Shown here: positions 1-5,679 of the stretch, in pieces
Layout of the letters: every line of letters starts with the position of its first letter
Numbering within the stretch: position 1 is the stretch's first letter
NCBI GenBank assembly: GCA_900550525.1
Contig: URSN01000074.1
Span: 1-9,021, forward strand
DNA length: 9,021 nucleotides
Reading direction: 5' to 3'
From: an uncultured Eubacteriales bacterium
Lineage (GTDB): Bacteria; Bacillota; Clostridia; Christensenellales; CAG-138
Made by a program: the position numbers and the translations under genes
Notes under the pieces: generated by a model
Seen by the model: the letters and a program-made list of their open reading frames with translations, nothing else
Told to the model about the DNA's origin: nothing
The model's database searches: none

Positions 1-28
1 TTCTTAGCGTCAAGTCCCACCTGATCAT
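1..28 (-). CDS. 5' end of an unidentified gene, cut by the window edge
   Basis: An ATG at 28-26 is preceded by AGGAGGGG (45-38) at a 9-nt spacing and opens a frame reading M-I-R-W-D-L-T-L-R before the window ends. The upstream 53 nt are almost identical to the leader of the lipoprotein gene starting at 4049, so this is probably a co-regulated or related gene, perhaps a third paralog, 105 bp downstream of the lipoprotein that ends at 134. The nine visible residues do not yet look like a signal peptide, and nothing can be said about function. The initiation region itself appears duplicated, so the true start could lie further downstream, outside the window. Confidence 0.4.
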
Positions 29-29
29 G

Positions 30-82
30 GCGTCAATCCCCTCCTGAACGGCTTTGCTGCGGGGCGCTCTGCGCCCGCCGGG
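30..82 (-). repeat. Shared leader element, copy 1 (hairpin plus ribosome site)
   Basis: These 53 nt match 4051-4103 with only two differences. Read on the minus strand, the element holds a perfect hairpin GGGCGC-AGA-GCGCCC (76-62), a short spacer and then AGGAGGGG (45-38). Both copies sit directly in front of an ATG. There is no T-run after the hairpin, so it is not a typical intrinsic terminator. It may instead protect or regulate the messenger, or simply mark a recent duplication of the gene start. Confidence 0.7.
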
Positions 83-133
83 GGCCGCACGCCCGCCCGC
101 ATCCGCCGCCCTCGCCGGGCCCCTCCGCGGCCG

Positions 134-1501
134 TCAGGCCCAGCGGTTGATGTAGTTTCCGTCGAGCGCGTTGATCAGCAGCACGCTCTCTGCAAGCCCC
201 TGCTCCTGCTGCCGCTGCGTCGTCAGCAGCAGCATCCACGCGGGTACAAGGAGCGCCTCGTCGCTCTGGTTGGGGATGCGCTGCAACACGCTTGTCAGCG
301 CCATACGGGTGAACACGAGCTCCCCATGCGCGTCCGCCTCCTCGTCATAGGCCGGCAGGCCGATGTGCAGCAGGTCGCGCACGTGCTGCTGCACCTGATC
401 AAACGGCAGCAGCGCCGCGTTTTCATTGGCCGTAGCGACGAGTGCCTGCGGGTTGTCCCAGGTAAACATCCGCAGCCCCTCTTCGGTGAAGAACAGCGCA
501 AGCGTCTCCTGGAACCATGTGCGGTCGTACTGCTCCTGCTTTTGCAGGAAGGCCAGCAGCGGGCTGTCGGAATACTCATCGTAGAGGCAGGGGATAGCGC
601 CTTCCGCACTCACGACATAGGTCAGCAGGTATCCTTCGCCCAGCGTCGCATAGGGATACTCGCTGTTGGAATCGAGCATACGCGCCTTTTCGCTGCGCGC
701 CAGCCGGAAGTCCGGCCGCCCCAGCCGTTCAAGGAATGCCTCCCCGGCAGCGACCGCCTCCTCCTCGGTGATGACGACGTGCTCCAGCGCGTGCGGCTCC
801 TCGCCGACAAAGGCGTTGCCCAGCAGCACCCAGCTCTCCGGCTGCACCGACCCGCCGCGGTGGCTGCTGATGCTCAAAAAGGTATTGCCCGCCCGCAGGT
901 ATGCGCCTTCTCCCTCCTCGGTGCGCACATACCGGCCGGCGGCCGGAAAGTCCAGCGTCTCCGCGTCCAGCGGCACATAGGTCTCCTCCTGCGCCGCGGC
1001 CCCGGCCAGCAGCGCCTTGAGGCGGTCGATCTCCTCCTGCTGCCCCTCGTAGGGCACAAAGGAGACCTCCCCCGTCATTATGTCCTGATAGGCCGCGCCA
1101 CGCTGTGCCACGCGCAGATCCGTCAGGATCTCCTCATAGCTGTATTCCGTTTCCCGCAGCCATGCCGCAGCGCCCAGATATGCCTCCACCGCCTCGACGC
1201 AGCGCTGTGCGGTGAACGGCGCGCGCTGCACCGTCAGCACCGGGTATTCGCTGGCGTCCGCCACCTCGACCGGCATGTCGATGCGCACGGTCTGCCCGCG
1301 CACCTCGAACGTCTCCTGCCAGCGCTGCGGCGCTTCGTACCGCGCCGCGGGCGCGGGCGTGGCGGCGATCGCCTCCTCCAGCGCCCCGTCCTGCCGGTCG
1401 ACCACAACCCCCTCCTCCGGCGTCGGCTGGCAGGCCGCAAGCAGCGCGGCGAGCGCAACGAGCAGCGCCAGCAACGATTTTAACACATGAGTTTGACGCA
1501 T
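134..1501 (-). CDS. Predicted lipoprotein of unknown function (paralog A)
   Basis: The 455-residue product starts with a short basic region, a hydrophobic core and the lipobox L-A-A-C with the lipidation cysteine at residue 24, followed by Q-P-T-P-E-E. It should therefore be exported, lipidated by Lgt and anchored on the outer face of the membrane. The start at 1501 is fixed by AGGAGG (1513-1508) six bases upstream; the frame is open 29 codons further but those residues lack the signal-peptide layout. The mature part is acidic and has no motif I recognise as catalytic. It is a paralog of the 4049-2577 product: both have the C-Q-P-T-P-E-E start, a V-V-V stretch, an R-Y-x-A-P-x-R segment and a C-terminus of the form L-x-I-N-A-x-D-G. 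It resembles the uncharacterised clostridial lipoproteins that I recall as DUF6034, but this assignment is from memory and unverified. It lies 79 bp behind the secreted protein and could be co-transcribed with it. Confidence 0.85.
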   Translation of the reverse strand: MRQTHVLKSLLALLVALAALLAACQPTPEEGVVVDRQDGALEEAIAATPAPAARYEAPQRWQETFEVRGQTVRIDMPVEVADASEYPVLTVQRAPFTAQRCVEAVEAYLGAAAWLRETEYSYEEILTDLRVAQRGAAYQDIMTGEVSFVPYEGQQEEIDRLKALLAGAAAQEETYVPLDAETLDFPAAGRYVRTEEGEGAYLRAGNTFLSISSHRGGSVQPESWVLLGNAFVGEEPHALEHVVITEEEAVAAGEAFLERLGRPDFRLARSEKARMLDSNSEYPYATLGEGYLLTYVVSAEGAIPCLYDEYSDSPLLAFLQKQEQYDRTWFQETLALFFTEEGLRMFTWDNPQALVATANENAALLPFDQVQQHVRDLLHIGLPAYDEEADAHGELVFTRMALTSVLQRIPNQSDEALLVPAWMLLLTTQRQQEQGLAESVLLINALDGNYINRWA

Positions 1502-1526
1502 GATGGACCTCCTCTGTAACCAAAAT

Positions 1527-1556
1527 GCAATTCGATGGGGTGCGAATTGCGCCCCA
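1527..1556. other. Two overlapping, mutually exclusive hairpins
   Basis: GCAATTCG (1527-1534) and CGAATTGC (1543-1550) form a perfect 8-bp inverted repeat around an 8-nt loop. The same bases can instead form TGGGGTGC (1536-1543) with GCGCCCCA (1549-1556), which is 8 bp with one G-T pair. They sit in the 79-bp gap between the secreted protein and lipoprotein A, 14 nt upstream of the lipoprotein's ribosome site. There is no T-run, so a simple terminator is unlikely. A processing site or operator is possible. Confidence 0.4.
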
Positions 1557-1580
1557 CCAGTTCCTATCGAACGATTATGG

Positions 1581-2015
1581 TTAACCACCCAGTACGCCGC
1601 TCACCTCACCGCCGATCGTCAACTTGACATCTTCGGTTTTTTCATAGAGATAGTAGGAATTGAACAGCCGCGCATTTACTTTGTTTTCATCAGCGGAAGC
1701 TGCAGTCTTTGGAGAAAAAGTTGCTTTAACTCCGCGCGTTATCTGCTGTGGAAATGCACACACGATTCCTGAGAGCGTTTGCACCACAGCATTTGCATAA
1801 TTGCGAGAACCATTTTCATACCGAAGCGTCGTAGCCCTAATAGAAAACTCCGACCACGTTTCGTCCGAACTCTTCTGCAGCATTTCCTCCGTATTGAAAA
1901 ACCTCCTGCACGAACCGTGGAAATTATAGTATGTTACGGCAGCGCTTGCCGTTGCAGCGAACGCCAGCAGCATGGTCAGACAGACCACACAAGCCAAAAA
2001 TCTCCGCTTCTTCAT
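1581..2015 (-). CDS. Small secreted protein of unknown function
   Basis: The 144-residue product begins M-K-K-R-R, then has a hydrophobic core and an A-S-A-A site, a classic signal peptide cut at about residue 25, with no lipobox. The mature ~120 residues are rich in Tyr, Asn, Thr and Val with two cysteines (in H-G-S-C and G-I-V-C) that could form one disulfide; the composition suggests a beta-rich extracellular protein. The ATG at 2015 is preceded by AAAGGAG seven bases upstream; a TTG one codon earlier would be too close to it. Base composition is visibly more AT-rich than the neighbours, a hint of separate origin. I do not recognise the family; a bacteriocin-like or surface protein is conceivable but not shown. 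Its leader is overlapped by an antisense small-RNA candidate. Confidence 0.75.
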   Translation of the reverse strand: MKKRRFLACVVCLTMLLAFAATASAAVTYYNFHGSCRRFFNTEEMLQKSSDETWSEFSIRATTLRYENGSRNYANAVVQTLSGIVCAFPQQITRGVKATFSPKTAASADENKVNARLFNSYYLYEKTEDVKLTIGGEVSGVLGG

Positions 2016-2033
2016 CAATATACTCCTTTCCTG

Positions 2034-2062
2034 TTGATTCTTTTTTCATGGAGAAATATAAT
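2034..2062 (+). promoter_or_regulatory. Sigma-A promoter for the small RNA candidate
   Basis: TTGATT (2034-2039), a 17-bp spacer and a perfect TATAAT (2057-2062) read on the plus strand. The expected start, about seven bases downstream, is near 2069, exactly the first base of the 13-bp stem described next. No protein gene on the plus strand follows. The promoter lies inside the untranslated leader of the minus-strand secreted-protein gene, beside its ribosome site. Confidence 0.6.
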
Positions 2063-2068
2063 AGAAGC

Positions 2069-2138
2069 AGTCCTTGTAAACGCGTGCCGGGGATTCCCGG
2101 CGCAGGGGTCGCAGCCTTTGTTTACAGGGACTTTTTTA
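2069..2138 (+). ncRNA. Candidate small structured RNA antisense to a messenger leader
   Basis: The RNA predicted to start at 2069 opens with AGTCCTTGTAAAC (2069-2081), which pairs over 13 positions (one G-U) with GTTTACAGGGACT (2120-2132). Inside this stem is a second hairpin, GCCGGG-GATT-CCCGGC (2086-2101), and a mostly single-stranded G-rich segment (2104-2119). Right after the stem comes a run of six T (2132-2137), the form of an intrinsic terminator. Promoter, start, fold and end therefore make one compact unit of about 65-70 nt. It does not resemble a known RNA family to me. Transcribed opposite the leader of the secreted protein, it could act on that messenger by pairing. Confidence 0.5.
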
Positions 2139-2140
2139 TT
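2120..2140 (+). terminator. Intrinsic terminator of the small RNA (3' arm and T-run)
   Basis: The 3' arm of the 13-bp stem is followed immediately by TTTTTT (2132-2137) and then ATTTT. On the minus strand the same hairpin has one C-A mismatch and is followed by a mixed sequence, so the element reads better as a plus-strand terminator. Confidence 0.55.
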
Positions 2141-2153
2141 TTCGCACAATCAT
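2136..2153 (-). CDS. Five-codon leader open frame, M-I-V-R-K-stop
   Basis: On the minus strand AAGGTGGTGATGCC (2168-2155) matches the full Shine-Dalgarno complement AAGGAGGTGATCC at 11 of 13 positions and sits correctly before the ATG at 2153. The frame then reads ATT GTG CGA AAA TAA. Three bases after the stop begins the stem shared with the antisense RNA, so a ribosome stopping here would cover one arm. This is the layout of a regulatory leader peptide, but so short a frame could be chance. A start at the ATG at 2159 would give seven residues. Confidence 0.3.
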   Translation of the reverse strand: MIVRK

Positions 2154-2438
2154 AGGCATCACCACCTTCTGCGGCGGGTGTGCGCGCCGGTGCGGGGATT
2201 GGCCCCGGGCCGTCCGGGCCCCGGCGCGCGGCAAATGGAGAAAGGGGAAACGGTTCGCGGCCGTCTGTTTTTCGGGCCGCCGTCTGTCCGGGGATGGAAA
2301 GTTGCTGCTGAACGTGTTGGTAGTGTTGGTAGATGAACTGTTTTGTCTGTCCGGCGGCCGGTTCCCGCCCGGCCGCTGCCGGAACGGATTTCCCCCGTCC
2401 GCCGCGCCGCCCCCCGCAGGCGCTCTTTTGATGCAGGT
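2154..2438 (-). other. Long GC-rich leader region without a convincing gene
   Basis: This is the stretch downstream of the 2467-2439 promoter and upstream of the leader frame. It contains a strong hairpin, GCGGCCGG (2354-2361) with CCGGCCGC (2369-2376), other GC-rich self-complementary runs around 2200-2220, and a 9-bp tandem GTGTTGGTA at 2314-2322 and 2323-2331. Minus-strand frames through it start without good ribosome sites and have Arg/Pro/Gly-biased composition, so I judge it non-coding. It would form a leader of about 415 nt for the secreted-protein gene, or a separate RNA. Confidence 0.45.
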
Positions 2439-2467
2439 AATATAGCATGTTTCTGAAAGAAGTGCAA
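2439..2467 (-). promoter_or_regulatory. Sigma-A promoter facing the secreted-protein gene
   Basis: On the minus strand TTGCAC (2467-2462), a 17-bp spacer and TATATT (2444-2439) form a good sigma-A promoter with a start near 2432. It lies 110 bp behind the lipoprotein B stop, so the genes at 2015 and 1501 probably form a unit separate from lipoprotein B. The sequence ATTGTGCGAAA just upstream (2482-2472) recurs at 2150-2140. Confidence 0.65.
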
Positions 2468-2576
2468 GCAGTTTCGCACAATATATCCTCCCATTTTTGG
2501 CACATCCACTCTTTCGGTTTTCATGCAGATACCGTGCGCGGGTGGGGCCACATCCCCCCGCATACCGCGCCGCGCG

Positions 2577-4049
2577 TCAGTAGCCGGCAATGCGGTCGAT
2601 CACGCTGCCGTCGATGGCATTGATCGTCAAAAAGCTGCGGCCGAGCGCCGTCTCTTCCACTTCGCCGTTCTCGTTGGTCGCCCAGCCGGAGCCCTCCGAA
2701 AGCGGCTCGTCGTATTCCTCCACCATGCTCCCGTAAAAATCCCACACCGGCGTCAGCCGGTAGCTGTCCGCGCCTTCGCCGTCCAGCACGCAGGCATAGC
2801 CGAGCGCGATGCGGTCGATCGTCAGCGTCTGCCGGTCGGGCCGCAGAAATTCCTCCGACGCCGTGCTGCGAAAGTTCGTGCCATACCGAATCTGTTCCGA
2901 AAACCGCTCCATGACCGCGTCAAACGGCAGCAGGGCCGCGTTTTCCGCAAGCGCCGCCGTCCGCTCCGCCCTCATCGCGTTCTGCCACGAGACGCACTCC
3001 ACGCCCGCTTCGCTCACGAACACATACAGCGCGTTCTGCCGCCACACGTCGTTGCTGAATCCCTCGGGGTGGTGCAAGTTCCAGTCCAGGCAATCGAACA
3101 GGTACTCCACGTCCACATATTCCATCGCTGCGCCATCCACCGCGGGCGTATAGACGAACACGTAGACCGGAGATTTCGTCCATTCCAGAAGGAAGATGTC
3201 CAACCGCGACCAGACCTCGCCGCCGCTTGCGACGCACAGCAGGTCGGGGATGTCGAGCGCGGCGACAAACGCATCGGCCGTTTGCCGCGCCTCCTCCTCG
3301 GAAATCGTCAGCTGCGCATAGCAGGCATGCTGGCTCGGCCATTCCAAGCGAAAGGAGGGGCTGCCGTACCGGCGTCCCGCGGTATATGCGTACACATGGT
3401 TGGACGGGGACCACTGGCGCAGGGAGACCGTGCCCGGTACGGGGCCGCCGGCGTCAAACAGGATGTCCATGTCCGCCGCCAGCGGCGTTCCCTCCGTATA
3501 CGGCGTGCCGGTGATGGCGTCCGGCAGCGAGGAATAGGCGTCCTGCAACTCCCGAATGGCCTGCTCAAATTCCTGGAGGGTATATTCCCTGCGCTCCTCG
3601 GAATAATCATTGTTTTCCCGCATCCGCTGCCAGAGCGGATGCTCCGGCTCCAGCACCGCCTGGTATTCTTCGATCAGCTGCTGCGCCATGGCTTTTGTCG
3701 TGCCGTCCCCCGTACAGCCGGTGAAGCCCTCGTACCCGTTCAGGCAGGCCGAGATGAATTGCCGGGCGGTCGCCTCCGGATAGGCGGCGGGGCTCACGGC
3801 GTACACGGGGTAGCGTTCGACCTCCGGCACGGAGACGGCCGCGTCAATCCGCACGCGGGTGTCGACGCCCGCCGCCTGGAACGTCAGTTCGTCCGCATAC
3901 CGCTCCGGCGCCGCATATCGTCCCGCCGGCGCTTCCGCTATGGCCGCCCCGTCCCCCTTGTTCACCACCACGTCCTCCTCCGGCGTCGGCTGGCAGGCCG
4001 CAAGCAGCGCGGCGGCGAGCAGGCAGGACATCGCTTTCTTTATTTTCAT
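2577..4049 (-). CDS. Predicted lipoprotein of unknown function (paralog B)
   Basis: The 490-residue product begins M-K-I-K-K, then a hydrophobic core and lipobox L-A-A-C with the cysteine at residue 19, followed by Q-P-T-P-E-E-D-V-V-V-N-K. It should be exported and anchored as a diacylglyceryl lipoprotein. The ATG at 4049 follows AGGAGGG (4066-4060) with about 10 nt between; the frame is open 22 codons further but those residues fall in the shared leader. The rest is acidic and Tyr/Trp-rich, consistent with a globular surface domain, with no motif I can assign. The C-terminus (L-T-I-N-A-I-D-G) matches paralog A. The DNA coding for the lipobox region (3974-4014) is identical over 41 nt to 1411-1451 in paralog A, a sign of recent duplication or gene conversion. 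It probably belongs to the same unassigned clostridial lipoprotein group (DUF6034-like, from memory). Confidence 0.87.
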   Translation of the reverse strand: MKIKKAMSCLLAAALLAACQPTPEEDVVVNKGDGAAIAEAPAGRYAAPERYADELTFQAAGVDTRVRIDAAVSVPEVERYPVYAVSPAAYPEATARQFISACLNGYEGFTGCTGDGTTKAMAQQLIEEYQAVLEPEHPLWQRMRENNDYSEERREYTLQEFEQAIRELQDAYSSLPDAITGTPYTEGTPLAADMDILFDAGGPVPGTVSLRQWSPSNHVYAYTAGRRYGSPSFRLEWPSQHACYAQLTISEEEARQTADAFVAALDIPDLLCVASGGEVWSRLDIFLLEWTKSPVYVFVYTPAVDGAAMEYVDVEYLFDCLDWNLHHPEGFSNDVWRQNALYVFVSEAGVECVSWQNAMRAERTAALAENAALLPFDAVMERFSEQIRYGTNFRSTASEEFLRPDRQTLTIDRIALGYACVLDGEGADSYRLTPVWDFYGSMVEEYDEPLSEGSGWATNENGEVEETALGRSFLTINAIDGSVIDRIAGY

Positions 4050-4050
4050 A

Positions 4051-4103
4051 GCGTCAATTCCCTCCTGAACGGTTTTGCTGCGGGGCGCTCTGCGCCCGCC
4101 GGG
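4051..4103 (-). repeat. Shared leader element, copy 2
   Basis: This is the copy in front of lipoprotein B, with the perfect hairpin GGGCGC-AGA-GCGCCC (4097-4083) and the ribosome site AGGAGGG (4066-4060). It differs from 30-82 at two positions. Lipoprotein A lacks the element; its leader carries a different inverted repeat. Confidence 0.7.
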
Positions 4104-4133
4104 CGGCGGGCACACATATCCCTGTCACAGACC

Positions 4134-4165
4134 TCTCTATATATAGAGACCCGCGAAACGCCCAA
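4134..4165 (-). promoter_or_regulatory. Probable promoter of lipoprotein B with a 16-bp palindrome
   Basis: TCTCTATATATAGAGA (4134-4149) is a perfect 16-bp palindrome. On the minus strand it contains TATATA (4143-4138), 16 bp downstream of a weak TTGGGC (4165-4160), and A/T-runs further upstream (4191-4206) resemble an UP element. The likely start is near 4131, giving a leader of about 80 nt. A palindrome on the -10 box is a natural repressor site. The -35 is poor, so the promoter call is moderate. Confidence 0.4.
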
Positions 4166-4209
4166 AAAGTTGCACCCATTTTGCATTTTTCCAAAAAAAT
4201 TTTTTCGCG

Positions 4210-4530
4210 CCGCGGGGGATGGGGATAAAAATGGGAAGGAAACGTGCGGCGGCACGCTGGGGGCTTGGCAGAAACGGGGAGGAGCGCGCGGCGGCGCGCT
4301 GGGAAAACCGGAGCGTCGTGCCGCAGGGAATGGGGATAAAAATGCGAAGGAAACGCGCCGGGTTGCCGGAAGGACCGGGCAAAAACGGATAGGAAGCGGG
4401 CGCGCGCCGCGGGGAAACTGGAGCGGTGTACCGCACGGAAGCAGAATGAGAACGGGCGCGCCGGGGGAAACCGGGGCCGCAGTCAGCGCGCCGCCGCATG
4501 GAAGCAGAACGGGAACGGGCGCGCGCTGCG
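4210..4530. repeat. Diverged tandem repeats in a noncoding gap
   Basis: Positions 4219-4244 and 4330-4355 match at 25 of 26 bases, 111 bp apart, and the rest of each ~110-bp unit is recognisably related (for example 4301-4325 with 4411-4435). A second, shorter pair follows: 4437-4460 and 4500-4523 match at 22 of 24, 63 bp apart. The minus-strand frame through it has repeated low-complexity peptide content and no ribosome site, so I call the gap (about 4150-4610) noncoding. Confidence 0.6.
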
Positions 4531-4591
4531 GAAGGCATTCTGTTCCTGCGGCGCGCGGACGCCTGCGCGAAAAAGGCGCTCAAGTTCCAAT

Positions 4592-4605
4592 CCCGGAAAA
4601 CCGGG
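4592..4605. other. Short hairpin downstream of lgt
   Basis: CCCGG-AAAA-CCGGG forms a 5-bp stem with a four-base loop, just beyond the main lgt terminator. It may be a secondary stop or decay barrier. Confidence 0.3.
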
Positions 4606-4610
4606 GGAGC

Positions 4611-4644
4611 AAAAGGCGGCCGCCCCTGTCGGTCAGCCGCCGCC
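4611..4644 (-). terminator. Intrinsic terminator of lgt
   Basis: On the minus strand GGCGGC (4644-4639) pairs with GCCGCC (4620-4615), followed at once by TTTT (4614-4611). It lies 30 bp behind the lgt stop. The loop is long (18 nt), so efficiency is uncertain. Confidence 0.5.
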
Positions 4645-4673
4645 TGATTCTGCCGTTTTGCGCGCCGCGCGCC

Positions 4674-5630
4674 TCAGCCGCACGGCGGCGCATCCTGCTC
4701 CGGCGCATCGTCCGGGCGCTCCGGCCCGGCGTCCACGTCCACAGCGCTGCTGCCGGGCTCCGGCCCGGCGGGTTCCTGCGCCGCTTCCGCCGCCGCGTCC
4801 TCCGGCTGCGGCTCCACGGGGCGCTCCGCTCCGGCATCCGCGTCCGCAGCGTCCGCGCCCGGCTGCGGCGGGATGTGCGCGGGCGTTTTGCCCCGCCGCA
4901 CGAGCAGCAGCAGCGCCGCGCCCGCCAGCACGATGAAGATGCCGATGAACTGCGACGTGGACAGCGCGCCGACGGCGCCGCGGTCGTCGCTGCGGAAAAA
5001 CTCGATGATGAAGCGCCACACGCCGTAGCCGACGAAATACCAGCCAGTGGTCGTGCCGTAGCGCTTCTGACGGAAGAAGATGCACACCAGCACGGCCGTA
5101 TAGAGGAAGCAGAACGCCGCCTCGAACAGCTGCGTCGGCAGCAGCGGCACGCCCGCGGGCGCGGAGACGCCCTCCGGGTAGACGACCGAGAGCGGGGAAT
5201 CGCACGGCGCGCCGTAGCAGCAGCCCGCCAGGAAGCAGCCGATGCGCCCGAAGCCCTGCGCCAGGATGAACGACGGGGCCACAAGGTCGAGATAACCGAG
5301 GAACGGCTGCCTGCGCCGCCGCGCGAACAGCCAGATGGCCAGCGCCCCCACGATCAGCGCGCCGTAGAACACAAAGCCGGACGTGAGCGATTCCAAGATG
5401 AAGTGCGGGTCCGCGACGATCCGGTCCAGCTCCACGATCCAGTAGAGCACCTTGGCGCCGACAAAGCCGCCGATGATCGCGTAAATGGCCATCGTCAGCA
5501 GGTCGTCCTCCGTGAACGGGACGCGCCGGCGCGTCGCATACAGCAGCGCGAACGCCGCCAGGATGCCCAGCAGCATCATCACGCCAAAGGATGGGATGGA
5601 CAGTCCAAACACATGGAGATACGGATGCAT
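4674..5630 (-). CDS. lgt: Prolipoprotein diacylglyceryl transferase with an acidic C-terminal tail
   Basis: Lgt is the membrane enzyme that moves a diacylglyceryl group from phosphatidylglycerol to the lipobox cysteine of prolipoproteins. The 318-residue product shows the family pattern: several membrane helices from residue 11, the signature G-R-I-G-C-F-L-A-G-C-C-Y-G at 128-140 in the variant common in clostridia (with the essential Arg 129), P-T-Q-L-F-E at 165-170, and F-R-S-D-D-R-G at 212-218 with the second conserved arginine region. The last helix ends near 244. Residues 246-318 are an extra Ala/Pro/Asp/Glu tail with repeated E-R-P and D-A-G pieces, absent from typical Lgt. The ATG at 5630 follows AAGGTGA. 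It lies 49 bp behind the small membrane protein and is probably co-transcribed from the promoter at 6077-6049. Its neighbours include two lipoprotein substrates. Confidence 0.95.
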   Translation of the reverse strand: MHPYLHVFGLSIPSFGVMMLLGILAAFALLYATRRRVPFTEDDLLTMAIYAIIGGFVGAKVLYWIVELDRIVADPHFILESLTSGFVFYGALIVGALAIWLFARRRRQPFLGYLDLVAPSFILAQGFGRIGCFLAGCCYGAPCDSPLSVVYPEGVSAPAGVPLLPTQLFEAAFCFLYTAVLVCIFFRQKRYGTTTGWYFVGYGVWRFIIEFFRSDDRGAVGALSTSQFIGIFIVLAGAALLLLVRRGKTPAHIPPQPGADAADADAGAERPVEPQPEDAAAEAAQEPAGPEPGSSAVDVDAGPERPDDAPEQDAPPCG

Positions 5631-5679
5631 GGCTCACCTTTCTGCCCGCGGCGCGGGCGGTGAAGATCGCGCGGCCGTC

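Noticed and set aside
2055..2080. A minus-strand promoter TTTACA with TATATT close to the secreted-protein gene.
   Set aside because: The spacing is 14 bp, too short for sigma-A. The TTTACA is part of the long stem. The 2467-2439 promoter is far better, though a start here cannot be excluded.
2122..2590. Two overlapping minus-strand frames (127 and 143 codons) in the gap.
   Set aside because: Both run through the consensus promoter at 2467-2439 and through GC-rich hairpins, with Arg/Gly/Pro-biased, motif-free content. A GTG start behind GGGAGG at about 2480 was considered but would overlap the promoter.
4137..4583. A 148-codon minus-strand frame with internally repeated peptides.
   Set aside because: Its repetition comes from the noncoding DNA repeats, it lacks a ribosome site, and its end falls in the palindrome and promoter of lipoprotein B.
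2523..5663. A plus-strand open frame of over 1,000 codons.
   Set aside because: It runs opposite lipoprotein B, across repeats and opposite lgt. It is Arg/His-rich with no domain, and the minus-strand genes have signal peptides, motifs and ribosome sites. It is a stop-poor shadow of GC-rich codons.
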